A stretch of 6,987 nt of DNA from the NCBI GenBank assembly GCA_016342385.1, contig JAEINM010000217.1:1-6987 (forward strand), read 5' to 3'. Made by a program: the position numbers and the translations under genes. How positions within the stretch are numbered: position 1 is the stretch's first letter; each line of letters opens with the position of its first letter. Under the pieces are notes generated by a model that worked only from the letters and a program-made list of their open reading frames with translations, searched no databases and was not told the DNA's origin. Origin of the DNA: Spirochaetaceae bacterium (GTDB lineage Bacteria > Spirochaetota > Spirochaetia > DSM-2461). Positions 1 to 6,427 of the stretch are shown piece after piece.

Positions 1-164
1 TGAGAAAAATTATGCAGGCCTCTTTGTCTCTGGTGGAAAAATGCAGCTGTTTTGAAGGATGTCCCTCCTGTGTAGGTCCCTGTGATGACAGAGATGAGTT
101 TTCCGGCAATCCCAAGGAAGCAACATTGATTTTTCTGAGAGAGTGGCTTCAGGGTCTTTTATGA
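1..164 (+). CDS. mrfA: C-terminal end of MrfA/YprA-like DUF1998 helicase (partial)
   Basis: This is the 3' end of a gene that begins left of the window; 53 residues are readable in the frame starting at base 3, ending in TGA at 162-164. The visible tail carries the cysteine cluster CSCFEGCPSC (C14, C16, C20 and C23 of the visible part), followed by another Cys (VGPCD). Such a C-x-C-x3-C-x2-C motif near the C-terminus is typical of the DUF1998 zinc-binding domain of YprA/MrfA-type superfamily 2 helicases. B. subtilis MrfA is about 750 aa, so nearly all of the motor lies outside the window. The identification rests on this motif plus the next gene, which encodes the usual partner nuclease and overlaps the stop codon by 4 nt. 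In B. subtilis the protein is a 3'-5' DNA helicase acting with MrfB in repair of mitomycin C lesions. Other DUF1998 helicases exist, so the tail alone is not proof. Confidence 0.8.
   Translation, partial: RKIMQASLSLVEKCSCFEGCPSCVGPCDDRDEFSGNPKEATLIFLREWLQGLL
161..164 (+). other. ATGA stop/start overlap coupling mrfA to mrfB
   Basis: The helicase stop TGA (162-164) shares bases with the exonuclease start ATG (161-163). This usually indicates translational coupling and a fixed co-production of partners. It also decides the mrfB start in favour of ATG 161 over GTG 143. Confidence 0.8.
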
Positions 165-1300
165 GTCGAAGGAGTTCGCTTTCTAACAGATTATCCCGTC
201 TTAAAAAAGATGGGATGGCTCCACAGGGACGCAATATTGATTCTCTGAAACAGAGACACTCTGGGGAAACAATACTTCCCGGATGGATTGAGATTTATCC
301 TTCAGTGTGGAAGAGATCTGTATTAAAAAAGAATATTCTTCCCTCTTTTTTCTCAGATTCTCTGATATTTCCCGGAAACACGGAATCCCAAAAGTTGATT
401 TTTTATGATACAGAGACTACAGGATTATCTACAGGAGCTGGAACTATACCTTTTTTAATCGGTTTGGGCCGTGTCTCCGGTGATGATTTTGAAATTATTC
501 AATACTTCCTGGCAGATTATCCCGGGGAATCATCAATGCTGGAATCGCTGAAGAGAGAATTCACTGAAAATAGCTATTATATTTCATACAATGGCAAGTC
601 ATATGATTCTCATCTGATTAATACCCGTTTTTTATTAAACAGGTTGGATTACAGGAGGAGAGAAGAAGTGGATCTCCTCTACCTCAGTAGAAGATTCTGG
701 CGGAATAAATTGGAAAATTGTCGTCTTGGAACTATAGAATCTGAGGTTTTGGGTATTAATAGAGGTTTCGATATTCCCGGATCAGAAATCCCCGATGTGT
801 GGTTTGACTATTTAAAAACCGGTAATACGAATAAATTAGAACTTGTCTTTTCCCATAACCTCCAGGATATATACTCCCTCTCTATACTCCTGATCACTAT
901 TGAAAGAATTATCAGTGAACAGCCCGATGATTTTGCTTATGATAAATATGGCCTTGCCAGATTTTTAATGCTCAAACGGCCGGAGATCGCAATAAAATTA
1001 CTCCACGACGAATTTGAACAGGGGAACCGCAAGGCCGGGCAGTTCTTAAGTCTATATTATAAAAGGGAAGAGAACTGGGATTCTGCTGTAAAAATATGGA
1101 GAAAACTGAATACCAGGGGTTATAATTATTTTGCAGTTGAAGAATTGGCAAAATACTATGAACACAAACGTAAAGATACATCGAAAGCGCTCGCTGTGGT
1201 AGATCAAATCCTCAAGAGCCCTTTCTCTCCGGGTGGGGAAAAAAAAGAACGACTTTTATATCGGAGAGAGAGACTTCTAAGGAACAGGACTAAAAATTAA
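161..1300 (+). CDS. mrfB: MrfB/YprB-like DEDDh exonuclease with TPR-like C-terminus
   Basis: This is a 379-aa RNase H-fold 3'-5' exonuclease. The acidic motifs are visible in order: YDTETTG (D83, E85), NGKSYDSHL (D149) and SHNLQDIYSL (H232, D236), giving a DEDDh set. Between them lies a family-typical stretch with RRFWRNKLENCRLGTIE and DIPGSEIP. The C-terminal part (about 250-350) is helical and TPR-like (NWDSAVKIWRKL, KALAVVDQILKS). The B. subtilis homologue is 413 aa, with the same TPR-like tail. I chose ATG 161 because it forms an ATGA overlap with the helicase stop and has AGGG six bases upstream. An in-frame GTG at 143 would add six residues and has no well-spaced SD. In B. subtilis, MrfA and MrfB act together in a UvrABC-independent excision pathway for DNA crosslinking damage, and the same role is inferred here. 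The stop overlaps the convergent glgA stop. Confidence 0.88.
   Translation: MSRRSSLSNRLSRLKKDGMAPQGRNIDSLKQRHSGETILPGWIEIYPSVWKRSVLKKNILPSFFSDSLIFPGNTESQKLIFYDTETTGLSTGAGTIPFLIGLGRVSGDDFEIIQYFLADYPGESSMLESLKREFTENSYYISYNGKSYDSHLINTRFLLNRLDYRRREEVDLLYLSRRFWRNKLENCRLGTIESEVLGINRGFDIPGSEIPDVWFDYLKTGNTNKLELVFSHNLQDIYSLSILLITIERIISEQPDDFAYDKYGLARFLMLKRPEIAIKLLHDEFEQGNRKAGQFLSLYYKREENWDSAVKIWRKLNTRGYNYFAVEELAKYYEHKRKDTSKALAVVDQILKSPFSPGGEKKERLLYRRERLLRNRTKN
1297..1300. other. Overlapping convergent stop codons (TTAA)
   Basis: The mrfB stop TAA occupies 1298-1300 on the + strand, and the glgA stop TAA occupies 1299-1297 on the - strand. Both are contained in the self-complementary TTAA. There is no intergenic space, and I find no hairpin plus T-tract on either side close to the junction. 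The two transcripts must therefore end inside each other's coding sequence or by another mechanism. Confidence 0.9.
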
Positions 1301-2766
1301 GATCTTCTCTTTTCCAATGCTTTATCATAAATTTCATTATACTTAACAATTGAATCAGTCCATGAAAAATCTCTTTCCATAGCTCTTTTTTGCATAGTAA
1401 CGATATGTTTCGGTTTATTGAACCAGGCCCATACTGCCCAACCAACAACATTGTAGATAGCTTCAGGAGTCAGATCATTGAATGTGAATCCCGTACCCTG
1501 TCCACTATCCTGGTTGTAATTCTCAACAGTATCTGCTAGTCCACCAGTCTTTCTGACAATGGGAAGAGTTCCATATTTTAAAGAATAGAGCTGATTTAAT
1601 CCGCATGGCTCATAGCGGCTGGGCATGAGAAAAAAATCTGATCCGGCTTCAATTAAATGAGCCTTTTCATTATCAAACTGAGTCCAGGCTGTTAAATTCG
1701 GCAGAGTTTTTGATAGCCTGTTTAATTCATCTTCACACCATTTTTCACCTGTTCCCAATATAACGAATTGAAGATCAATATATCTGCATAAAGAGGCAAG
1801 GCAACCGTAGAAAGGTTCACATAGCTCTTTGAAACCTTTCTGGTCAGCCAGTCGGCTAACGATTCCAATTAATGGTTTCGAGCTGTCCTCTTCAAGTCCA
1901 GCCATTTTCTGTAATCTCTTTTTTATCAGAGTTTTATTTTTAATGTTTTCCGATGAATAATTGTGAGGTTTAATGTATTTATCAGTTTCAGGATTCCAAT
2001 CGCTATAATCCACTCCGTTGAGAATGCCGAAAAGATCATATTTCCGGTAATCGAGAAGCTGTTCTAATCCGCTGCCGTATTCGGGACTCTGTATTTCTTT
2101 TGCGTAAGTCGGTGAAACTGTTGTTATAATATGACTCTGATCTAGAGCACATTTTAAGAAATTCATATCATCATTATGGAGCATGGACGATTGTTCCAGA
2201 AGACCCGTATGAATGGTCTGATCAGATGAGAATACTCCCTGATATCCAATGTTGTGAATGGTGAAAACTGATGCCGTTTCTGCGAACTCATTATTGTATT
2301 CAATAGTATTGAGATAGAGAGGGACCAATCCGGAAGACCAGTCATGACAGTGCATTATGTCGGGAATCCAGTCTAAGAAACGGCATAACTGGAAAGCACC
2401 TCGACATAAGAGATTGTAACGCTCTGCATTATCATCAAAAGCTTCTCCGCCACTAGGGCCGTAAATTCCCGCTCTACCGAACAGTCCTTCATGATCAATA
2501 AAATAAACAGGTACTTTTTTCTTGAGCATATCTGTATACACAGCCGTCCATTTTTCCCCGGTACCTGTGGGAATCCCCAAAGGCAGGTCCAATTTCTCGA
2601 GCATTTCTTTTGGTATATCATAATATCTGGGAAGCACAATGCGGACGTCATGACCCTTTTCCTTTAACTTTAGCGATAAAGCACTAACCATATCTGCCAA
2701 TCCACCTGTTTTAGCATAGGGAACAACTTCACTCGTGATCATCAGGATTTTTTTCTTGTTTTTCAT
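1297..2766 (-). CDS. glgA: Glycogen synthase (ADP-glucose type, GT5)
   Basis: This 489-aa cytoplasmic GT-B glycosyltransferase transfers glucose from an activated sugar nucleotide (normally ADP-glucose in bacteria) to the non-reducing end of alpha-1,4-glucan. The family motifs are present in order: KTGGLADMV (19-27, sugar-nucleotide binding lysine), HCHDWSSGL (139-147), TIHNIGYQG (169-177), TVSPTYAKEI (216-225), GILNGVDYSDWNP (247-259), and SRLADQKG (304-311) with the phosphate-binding Arg and Lys. They continue with SRYEPCGL (383-390, including the conserved Glu of the E-x7-E type region) and KTGGLADTV (406-414). The length is normal for GlgA (about 475-490), and nothing is truncated. The ATG at 2766 has GGAG five bases upstream, located in the 13-nt gap after the GNAT stop, so it is the third gene of the nagZ-GNAT-glgA unit. 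No other glg genes (glgB, glgC, glgP) are in view, so glycogen genes are apparently dispersed in this genome. Confidence 0.96.
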   Translation of the reverse strand: MKNKKKILMITSEVVPYAKTGGLADMVSALSLKLKEKGHDVRIVLPRYYDIPKEMLEKLDLPLGIPTGTGEKWTAVYTDMLKKKVPVYFIDHEGLFGRAGIYGPSGGEAFDDNAERYNLLCRGAFQLCRFLDWIPDIMHCHDWSSGLVPLYLNTIEYNNEFAETASVFTIHNIGYQGVFSSDQTIHTGLLEQSSMLHNDDMNFLKCALDQSHIITTVSPTYAKEIQSPEYGSGLEQLLDYRKYDLFGILNGVDYSDWNPETDKYIKPHNYSSENIKNKTLIKKRLQKMAGLEEDSSKPLIGIVSRLADQKGFKELCEPFYGCLASLCRYIDLQFVILGTGEKWCEDELNRLSKTLPNLTAWTQFDNEKAHLIEAGSDFFLMPSRYEPCGLNQLYSLKYGTLPIVRKTGGLADTVENYNQDSGQGTGFTFNDLTPEAIYNVVGWAVWAWFNKPKHIVTMQKRAMERDFSWTDSIVKYNEIYDKALEKRRS

Positions 2767-2779
2767 AAGAACTCCGCAT

Positions 2780-3637
2780 TTATATATAATAAATAATATT
2801 GAACTTTTTCTTTATTTCAAAACCAAGTTTAGTATAAACTTTTTCTGCAGCTTTATTGCTGTCTTTTACAAATAAAACAGTTTTTTTACCATCATTTTCA
2901 AGAATATCTAAAAGATAATACATAAGCCAGCTGGATATCCCCTTATTCCGATATTCTCTGTCTGTATATACACCACCAATCTGATTCCATTTATGACCTC
3001 TTGAATTGGTTCCCACCTTTGCAATGGGAATAATATCTTTTGTCATATAATAGACTATTTGGTCGTTGAGAGAACTTCTGAGATTGTGATAAATCTGTGT
3101 ATTTTTAATCTGAGTGGGATCAAGAAAGACTTCTTCTCTCTGATATTCCAATTCCAGACCCAAGAGTGCAGCAGAATCATCAGGTACAGCTTTTAAAACT
3201 TTGAAGTTTTCTATCTGAGGCATTATGGGCTGAAAATGTTTGTGTTCTCGTATCATAAGATTATAGTCTATCTTTTTTTCATTATTGACTTCGAAATGAC
3301 TTCTGAGGCTTTCTACTCTTTCTTCTGTTCCCATTATGGAATAAACTCTTTTCAGATTTTTATTAATCCATGAAACGAGTTCTTTAATTTCTCTGTCGTC
3401 AGGAGGATCTATACTCCTGAAAACCGGAAAAAGAGCCCCCCATATAGTTATCATACAGGCCGCTTTAATTCTGTCTTTTTCTCTAAGTATCAATATGGGA
3501 AATCTCGATTTCGGAGGGAGAACAAATCCTCCCTTTTTAATAATTCTCGATGAAAAAAAAGTATGTTCCCATTCTTTTTCCAGTAAAAAATCTATGAGGT
3601 AATTGAAATCTGATTTTCCCGCTACAGTCCATTTCAA
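2780..3637 (-). CDS. GNAT-family N-acetyltransferase, two-part, substrate unknown
   Basis: This is a 285-aa protein. The C-terminal third (about 145-285) is a clear GNAT fold. Motif A reads GGVYTDREYRNKGISSWLM, with the acetyl-CoA pyrophosphate loop R-x-x-G-x-S (R230, G233, S235). Motif B reads KDSNKAAEKVYTKLGF, with the usual Asn261, Tyr268 and GF (272-273). The N-terminal half (1-140) is not recognised. It contains a strand-like stretch (ILILREKDRIKAACMI, 48-63) that could belong to a second, degenerate GNAT-like domain, which is an inference only. No signal peptide is present, so the protein should be cytoplasmic. The start is TTG at 3637: it overlaps the nagZ stop as TTGA, AGAGGG lies nine bases upstream, and the next in-frame Met is near residue 62. 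Coupling to nagZ and glgA suggests a link to amino-sugar or carbohydrate metabolism, but the substrate could be a small molecule, a peptide or a protein. Confidence 0.85.
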   Translation of the reverse strand: MKWTVAGKSDFNYLIDFLLEKEWEHTFFSSRIIKKGGFVLPPKSRFPILILREKDRIKAACMITIWGALFPVFRSIDPPDDREIKELVSWINKNLKRVYSIMGTEERVESLRSHFEVNNEKKIDYNLMIREHKHFQPIMPQIENFKVLKAVPDDSAALLGLELEYQREEVFLDPTQIKNTQIYHNLRSSLNDQIVYYMTKDIIPIAKVGTNSRGHKWNQIGGVYTDREYRNKGISSWLMYYLLDILENDGKKTVLFVKDSNKAAEKVYTKLGFEIKKKFNIIYYI

Positions 3638-3652
3638 TAGCTGAATCCCTCT
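3634..3652 (-). promoter_or_regulatory. SD and TTG start of the GNAT gene overlapping nagZ stop
   Basis: On the - strand AGAGGG (3652-3647) is followed after nine bases by TTG (3637-3635), whose last two bases are also the first two of the nagZ stop TGA (3636-3634). The TTGA overlap and rare start codon suggest translation by re-initiation and moderated output relative to nagZ. Confidence 0.65.
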
Positions 3653-5307
3653 ATATATACGGGTACAATACTATCGGGAGAATAATCTCCCGACAGGACA
3701 GAAAAGCCCGCTTTAAATGAATCCTCTCCTGTTCCATAAACAGCAATGGCCGTTTGTACCCATGGAACTTCCGCCATATAAACGGGAGTTAAAACTGAAA
3801 ATACAATTAATTTATCTTTTATTGATTCAAGTTTCTTTAATATGTAAAGAGATTTTACATTGTGAAGATTGAATATGATATAATCGTATTTATGAGCATT
3901 ATTCAGTATAAAATCTGCTGATTCCTGAATTTCATCGGAATCGGGACTGTAACTGAAACGATGGAAATCTGATTTTGCCAGTCTCTCTCTGCCTTCATAA
4001 AAAAAAGAGGAAAATGAGCCAGCCAGAAGATATTTTAATTCATTATCAAGAGGGATTCCTTTCGCTTTTAATAGGGAAACACTTCTAAGTGATTGCTGTA
4101 AAAAGAAATCACCAGATCCCTGTGCGGGTATATTTTTTTTTAACTGTTCATTGTCGGGATAAAGAGGAACGGATCCACTTGTTTTTAAATAGGAAATTTT
4201 TGTTCGTAATACCTTCCTGACTGCTTCATTGACGATATGGACAAAGTTTTCATCTATTTTCATTAAAGATATAAGATAATTCCAGATTTTTTCATGCTCA
4301 TTGGGATTTCTCGATACCAGTAATAGACTCAATCCGGCCCGTAAGCCTTTTTCGCATACCTGAGGGAGAGGTAATCCATCTGAACGGGCTCCATACATAA
4401 ACAAATCGTCCGAAATAATCAGACCTTCAAAAGACATTTCTCTCTGTAATAATTCAGTATTAAAAAAATAGGAGAGAGAAGCGGGTTCAAGGGCATTTGT
4501 TATTTCAGGAAATGCTAAGTGACCTACCATAATAGCAGGAATCTTTTCTGAAATTAAAATTTTGTAAGGGATCAGATCAATCATATTCAGTTGTTCCATA
4601 GTAACATTAAGCTGTGGTAGAGTTCCGTGGGAATCTTTATCAGTATCACCATGACCGGGAAAGTGTTTTGCTGTACTGATAACACCTGTCGAATCCATTC
4701 CTTTGAAGAAACTTAATCCCAGCATAGCGGTTTTGACAGGATCATCAGAAAAAGCTCTGGGGCCTATAACGTCAGCTTTGGGGTTTAAATAAATATCCAC
4801 AACAGGGGCAAAATTCATATTTATACCCAGCGTTTTAAGCTCTAGGCCAATAAAATAACCTGTTTTCCAGGCATCATAGAGATTATCCGCTGCCCCAAGG
4901 GCCATATTCCCCGGGGTGATGGACATATCCCCACGGACATGACGTACCCATCCGCCTTCCTGATCAGTTGCAATTAGCAGAGGTATAGAAAAGGTCGTAT
5001 TCGCTGCGGCTATCTGCATAGTATTGATTGTTGTGGCTAGAATACTCAGATCATTGGCATTCCATCCAAAAATTTTAATTCCTCCAATCTGTCTGTCTCG
5101 TACCCATTTCATGATTTCTTCAGAAGGTTCATCTCCCATAAATCCGAGCATGAGAACCTGACCTATCTTGTTTTCAGCTGACATAGCATGTATTATTTTT
5201 TCAATGAGTAATTCATTGTCAATATCATCATAGAAGTTCGGATCGGCGGATACTGTCGTTATAGAGTAAAAAAAGATACATAATAAAAAAAAACATTTAA
5301 GCTTCAT
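3634..5307 (-). CDS. nagZ: Exported beta-N-acetylhexosaminidase, GH3 (NagZ type)
   Basis: This 557-aa glycoside hydrolase family 3 enzyme removes terminal beta-linked GlcNAc from muropeptides or chitooligosaccharides. Residues 1-21 form a Sec-type signal peptide (Lys-containing start, hydrophobic core, VSA before Asp22), so it should act in the periplasm or outside. The catalytic TIM-barrel domain (about 30-370) shows the NagZ signature: TDQEGG (114-119), a VIGPRAFSDDP segment with R184, and KHFPGHGDTDKDSH (214-227). The last motif carries the Asp225/His227 acid-base pair characteristic of NagZ. ISDDLFM (298-304) includes the expected nucleophile Asp300. A C-terminal domain (about 400-557) makes it the two-domain form, as in B. 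subtilis NagZ, and not the roughly 340-aa single-domain cytosolic enterobacterial form. The ATG at 5307 has GGAG five bases upstream. It is followed by GNAT with a 4-nt overlap. The family assignment is firm; whether the real substrate is peptidoglycan, chitin or another glycan is open. Confidence 0.93.
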   Translation of the reverse strand: MKLKCFFLLCIFFYSITTVSADPNFYDDIDNELLIEKIIHAMSAENKIGQVLMLGFMGDEPSEEIMKWVRDRQIGGIKIFGWNANDLSILATTINTMQIAAANTTFSIPLLIATDQEGGWVRHVRGDMSITPGNMALGAADNLYDAWKTGYFIGLELKTLGINMNFAPVVDIYLNPKADVIGPRAFSDDPVKTAMLGLSFFKGMDSTGVISTAKHFPGHGDTDKDSHGTLPQLNVTMEQLNMIDLIPYKILISEKIPAIMVGHLAFPEITNALEPASLSYFFNTELLQREMSFEGLIISDDLFMYGARSDGLPLPQVCEKGLRAGLSLLLVSRNPNEHEKIWNYLISLMKIDENFVHIVNEAVRKVLRTKISYLKTSGSVPLYPDNEQLKKNIPAQGSGDFFLQQSLRSVSLLKAKGIPLDNELKYLLAGSFSSFFYEGRERLAKSDFHRFSYSPDSDEIQESADFILNNAHKYDYIIFNLHNVKSLYILKKLESIKDKLIVFSVLTPVYMAEVPWVQTAIAVYGTGEDSFKAGFSVLSGDYSPDSIVPVYIEGFSY

Positions 5308-5346
5308 TAAATCTCCATCAGAAAGATTGCTTTATCAGTTGTTGTT

Positions 5347-5379
5347 TCGGTACAATTTTGCTGGGGCAAATAGTACCGA
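5347..5379. other. Imperfect stem-loop between trxB and nagZ
   Basis: The arms TCGGTAC (5347-5353) and GTACCGA (5373-5379) are complementary over 7 bp. After a small internal loop, TTTGC (5357-5361) pairs with GCAAA (5366-5370) around a 4-base loop. The structure forms in transcripts of either strand. On the - strand it lies directly downstream of the trxB stop and about 40 bases ahead of nagZ. No T-run follows it on that strand, so it is not a standard intrinsic terminator. It may be a processing or stability element, or a palindromic protein-binding site. Confidence 0.5.
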
Positions 5380-5386
5380 TGGGACA

Positions 5387-6325
5387 TCACTTCCCGTAAA
5401 CCTGTCCCCTGAGCTCATCAATAAACTTCGAGGCAATATGTGCCGCAATGGCACCATCTGAAGCAGATACAATTATCTGTCTGAAAGGTGTATTTCTCAC
5501 ATCTCCCACAGCAAAGAGGCCCTTGATTTCAGTTTCCATATTCTCATTAGTAATAATATATCCACCTTCATCCTTTTTAATGTTTTGAAGGATAGAAGTC
5601 TGGGGAATTGATCCGATAAAAATGAATACAGCATCCATCTCCTCCTCATATATTTCTCGGGAGTCAGTTTTTCGTAATTTAACCTTTGTCACTTTATCAT
5701 CGCCGATAATCTCTTCGAGCGTATGATTGAACCTTACTTCTATTCCAGGGTTTTTTAGAACTTTATCGGCTACAGACTTCTGGGCTCTGAATCTGTCTTT
5801 ACGATGAATATGAACCAAATGATCTGTAAGATTGGATAAATAGGACGATTCGTCACAAGCCGCATCTCCCCCACCGACGACGAGTATTTTTTTATTCTGA
5901 AAAAAGGGACCGTCACAAGTGGCACAATAGGAAACTCCCCGTCCTGCTAACTCTTCTTCTCCCGGAATACCCAGATGTCTGTGTTTTGCACCGGTGGCGT
6001 ATATGACCGCGGAACATGTGTATAATCCCTTTGATGATTGAACTGTAAATATATCACCATCTTTTTCGACTGATGTCACTGTACAGTTCAGAAATTCAGC
6101 ACCGAACTTCCTGGCCTGTTTTTCCATCTTCTCACTGAACTCAAAACCATTAATACCATCGGGAAATCCGGGATAATTTTCCAGGTTGTCTATGAGTAGA
6201 GCTTGACCTCCCGATGCCATCTGCTCCATAACCAGGACCTTCAGATTAGACCTTGCACTGTATTGAGCCGCTGAAAGTCCGGCAGAACCTCCACCAATAA
6301 TTATTATATCTCTGTGTGTCGACAT
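5387..6325 (-). CDS. trxB: Thioredoxin reductase (NADPH, FAD)
   Basis: This 312-aa low-molecular-weight thioredoxin reductase uses NADPH to reduce thioredoxin in the cytoplasm. It has the FAD dinucleotide-binding GGGSAG (11-16), the redox-active CATC (134-137), the NADPH-site GGGDAA (151-156) with the NADPH-type HRKDRFRA (174-181), and the C-terminal FAD motif GDVR (274-277). The length is normal for TrxB. Two small deviations from the commonest sequence are Ser for Pro in GGGPAG and Ala for Ser in GGGDSA; both are seen within the family and should not abolish activity. I chose ATG 6325 because the protein then begins MSTHRDIIIIGGG, as the family does, and AGGAG lies seven bases upstream (6337-6333). 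The reading frame stays open back to 6439, but that extension overlaps the divergent gene and its MIEW codons coincide with the putative -10 box. It may be the first gene of the nagZ-GNAT-glgA unit. Confidence 0.95.
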   Translation of the reverse strand: MSTHRDIIIIGGGSAGLSAAQYSARSNLKVLVMEQMASGGQALLIDNLENYPGFPDGINGFEFSEKMEKQARKFGAEFLNCTVTSVEKDGDIFTVQSSKGLYTCSAVIYATGAKHRHLGIPGEEELAGRGVSYCATCDGPFFQNKKILVVGGGDAACDESSYLSNLTDHLVHIHRKDRFRAQKSVADKVLKNPGIEVRFNHTLEEIIGDDKVTKVKLRKTDSREIYEEEMDAVFIFIGSIPQTSILQNIKKDEGGYIITNENMETEIKGLFAVGDVRNTPFRQIIVSASDGAIAAHIASKFIDELRGQVYGK

Positions 6326-6372
6326 CTCTGGTCTCCTATCAGCTTCAGTGAATAATTTCACTTCTACGTTCC

Positions 6373-6381
6373 ATTCTATCA
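6373..6381 (-). promoter_or_regulatory. trxB: Putative extended -10 promoter for trxB
   Basis: On the - strand the bases TGATAGAAT (6381-6373) match an extended -10 element (TG-n-TATAAT with one mismatch). Transcription starting about 7 bases downstream would give a leader of roughly 40 nt containing the AGGAG of trxB. No good -35 hexamer is seen at 17 bp, which fits an extended -10 promoter. This rests on motif matching only. Confidence 0.45.
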
Positions 6382-6389
6382 TTGGCCGA

Positions 6390-6418
6390 TTGTTTTCTCT
6401 TCGTCGTGATAATATAAT
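6390..6418 (+). promoter_or_regulatory. Putative sigma70-type promoter for the transglutaminase-like gene
   Basis: TTGTTT (6390-6395) and a perfect TATAAT (6413-6418) are separated by exactly 17 bp. The predicted start of transcription, about 6424-6426, is only 2-4 bases before the ATG at 6428. The mRNA would then be nearly leaderless, although a good SD (AGGAG, 6419-6423) directly abuts the -10 box. Either the box is fortuitous in AT-rich DNA or the real promoter is further upstream. Confidence 0.4.
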
Positions 6419-6427
6419 AGGAGTGAT

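Noticed and set aside
143..160. Earlier GTG start for the YprB-like exonuclease
   Set aside because: It adds only six residues (MASGSF), lacks a well-spaced SD and increases overlap with the helicase; ATG 161 gives the standard ATGA junction.
1..164. DUF1998 helicase as part of a DISARM-type phage-defence locus
   Set aside because: DISARM needs a methyltransferase and DrmB/DrmC-type partners. Here the immediate partner is a YprB exonuclease and the neighbours are housekeeping genes, so MrfAB repair fits better.
10..234. Open frame on the - strand across the helicase/nuclease junction
   Set aside because: It is antisense to two well-supported coding regions, has low-complexity basic composition and no recognisable motif.
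972..1181. Short - strand open frame inside the exonuclease gene
   Set aside because: It is antisense to the TPR-like part of mrfB; no SD or family motif.
1238..1250. Run of A (T-run on the - strand) downstream of glgA as an intrinsic terminator
   Set aside because: No stable hairpin precedes it on the - strand, and it encodes Gly-Glu-Lys-Lys codons of mrfB.
2163..2651. Two short - strand open frames inside glgA in another frame
   Set aside because: They lie wholly within the intact glycogen synthase reading frame and show no domain or coding signal of their own.
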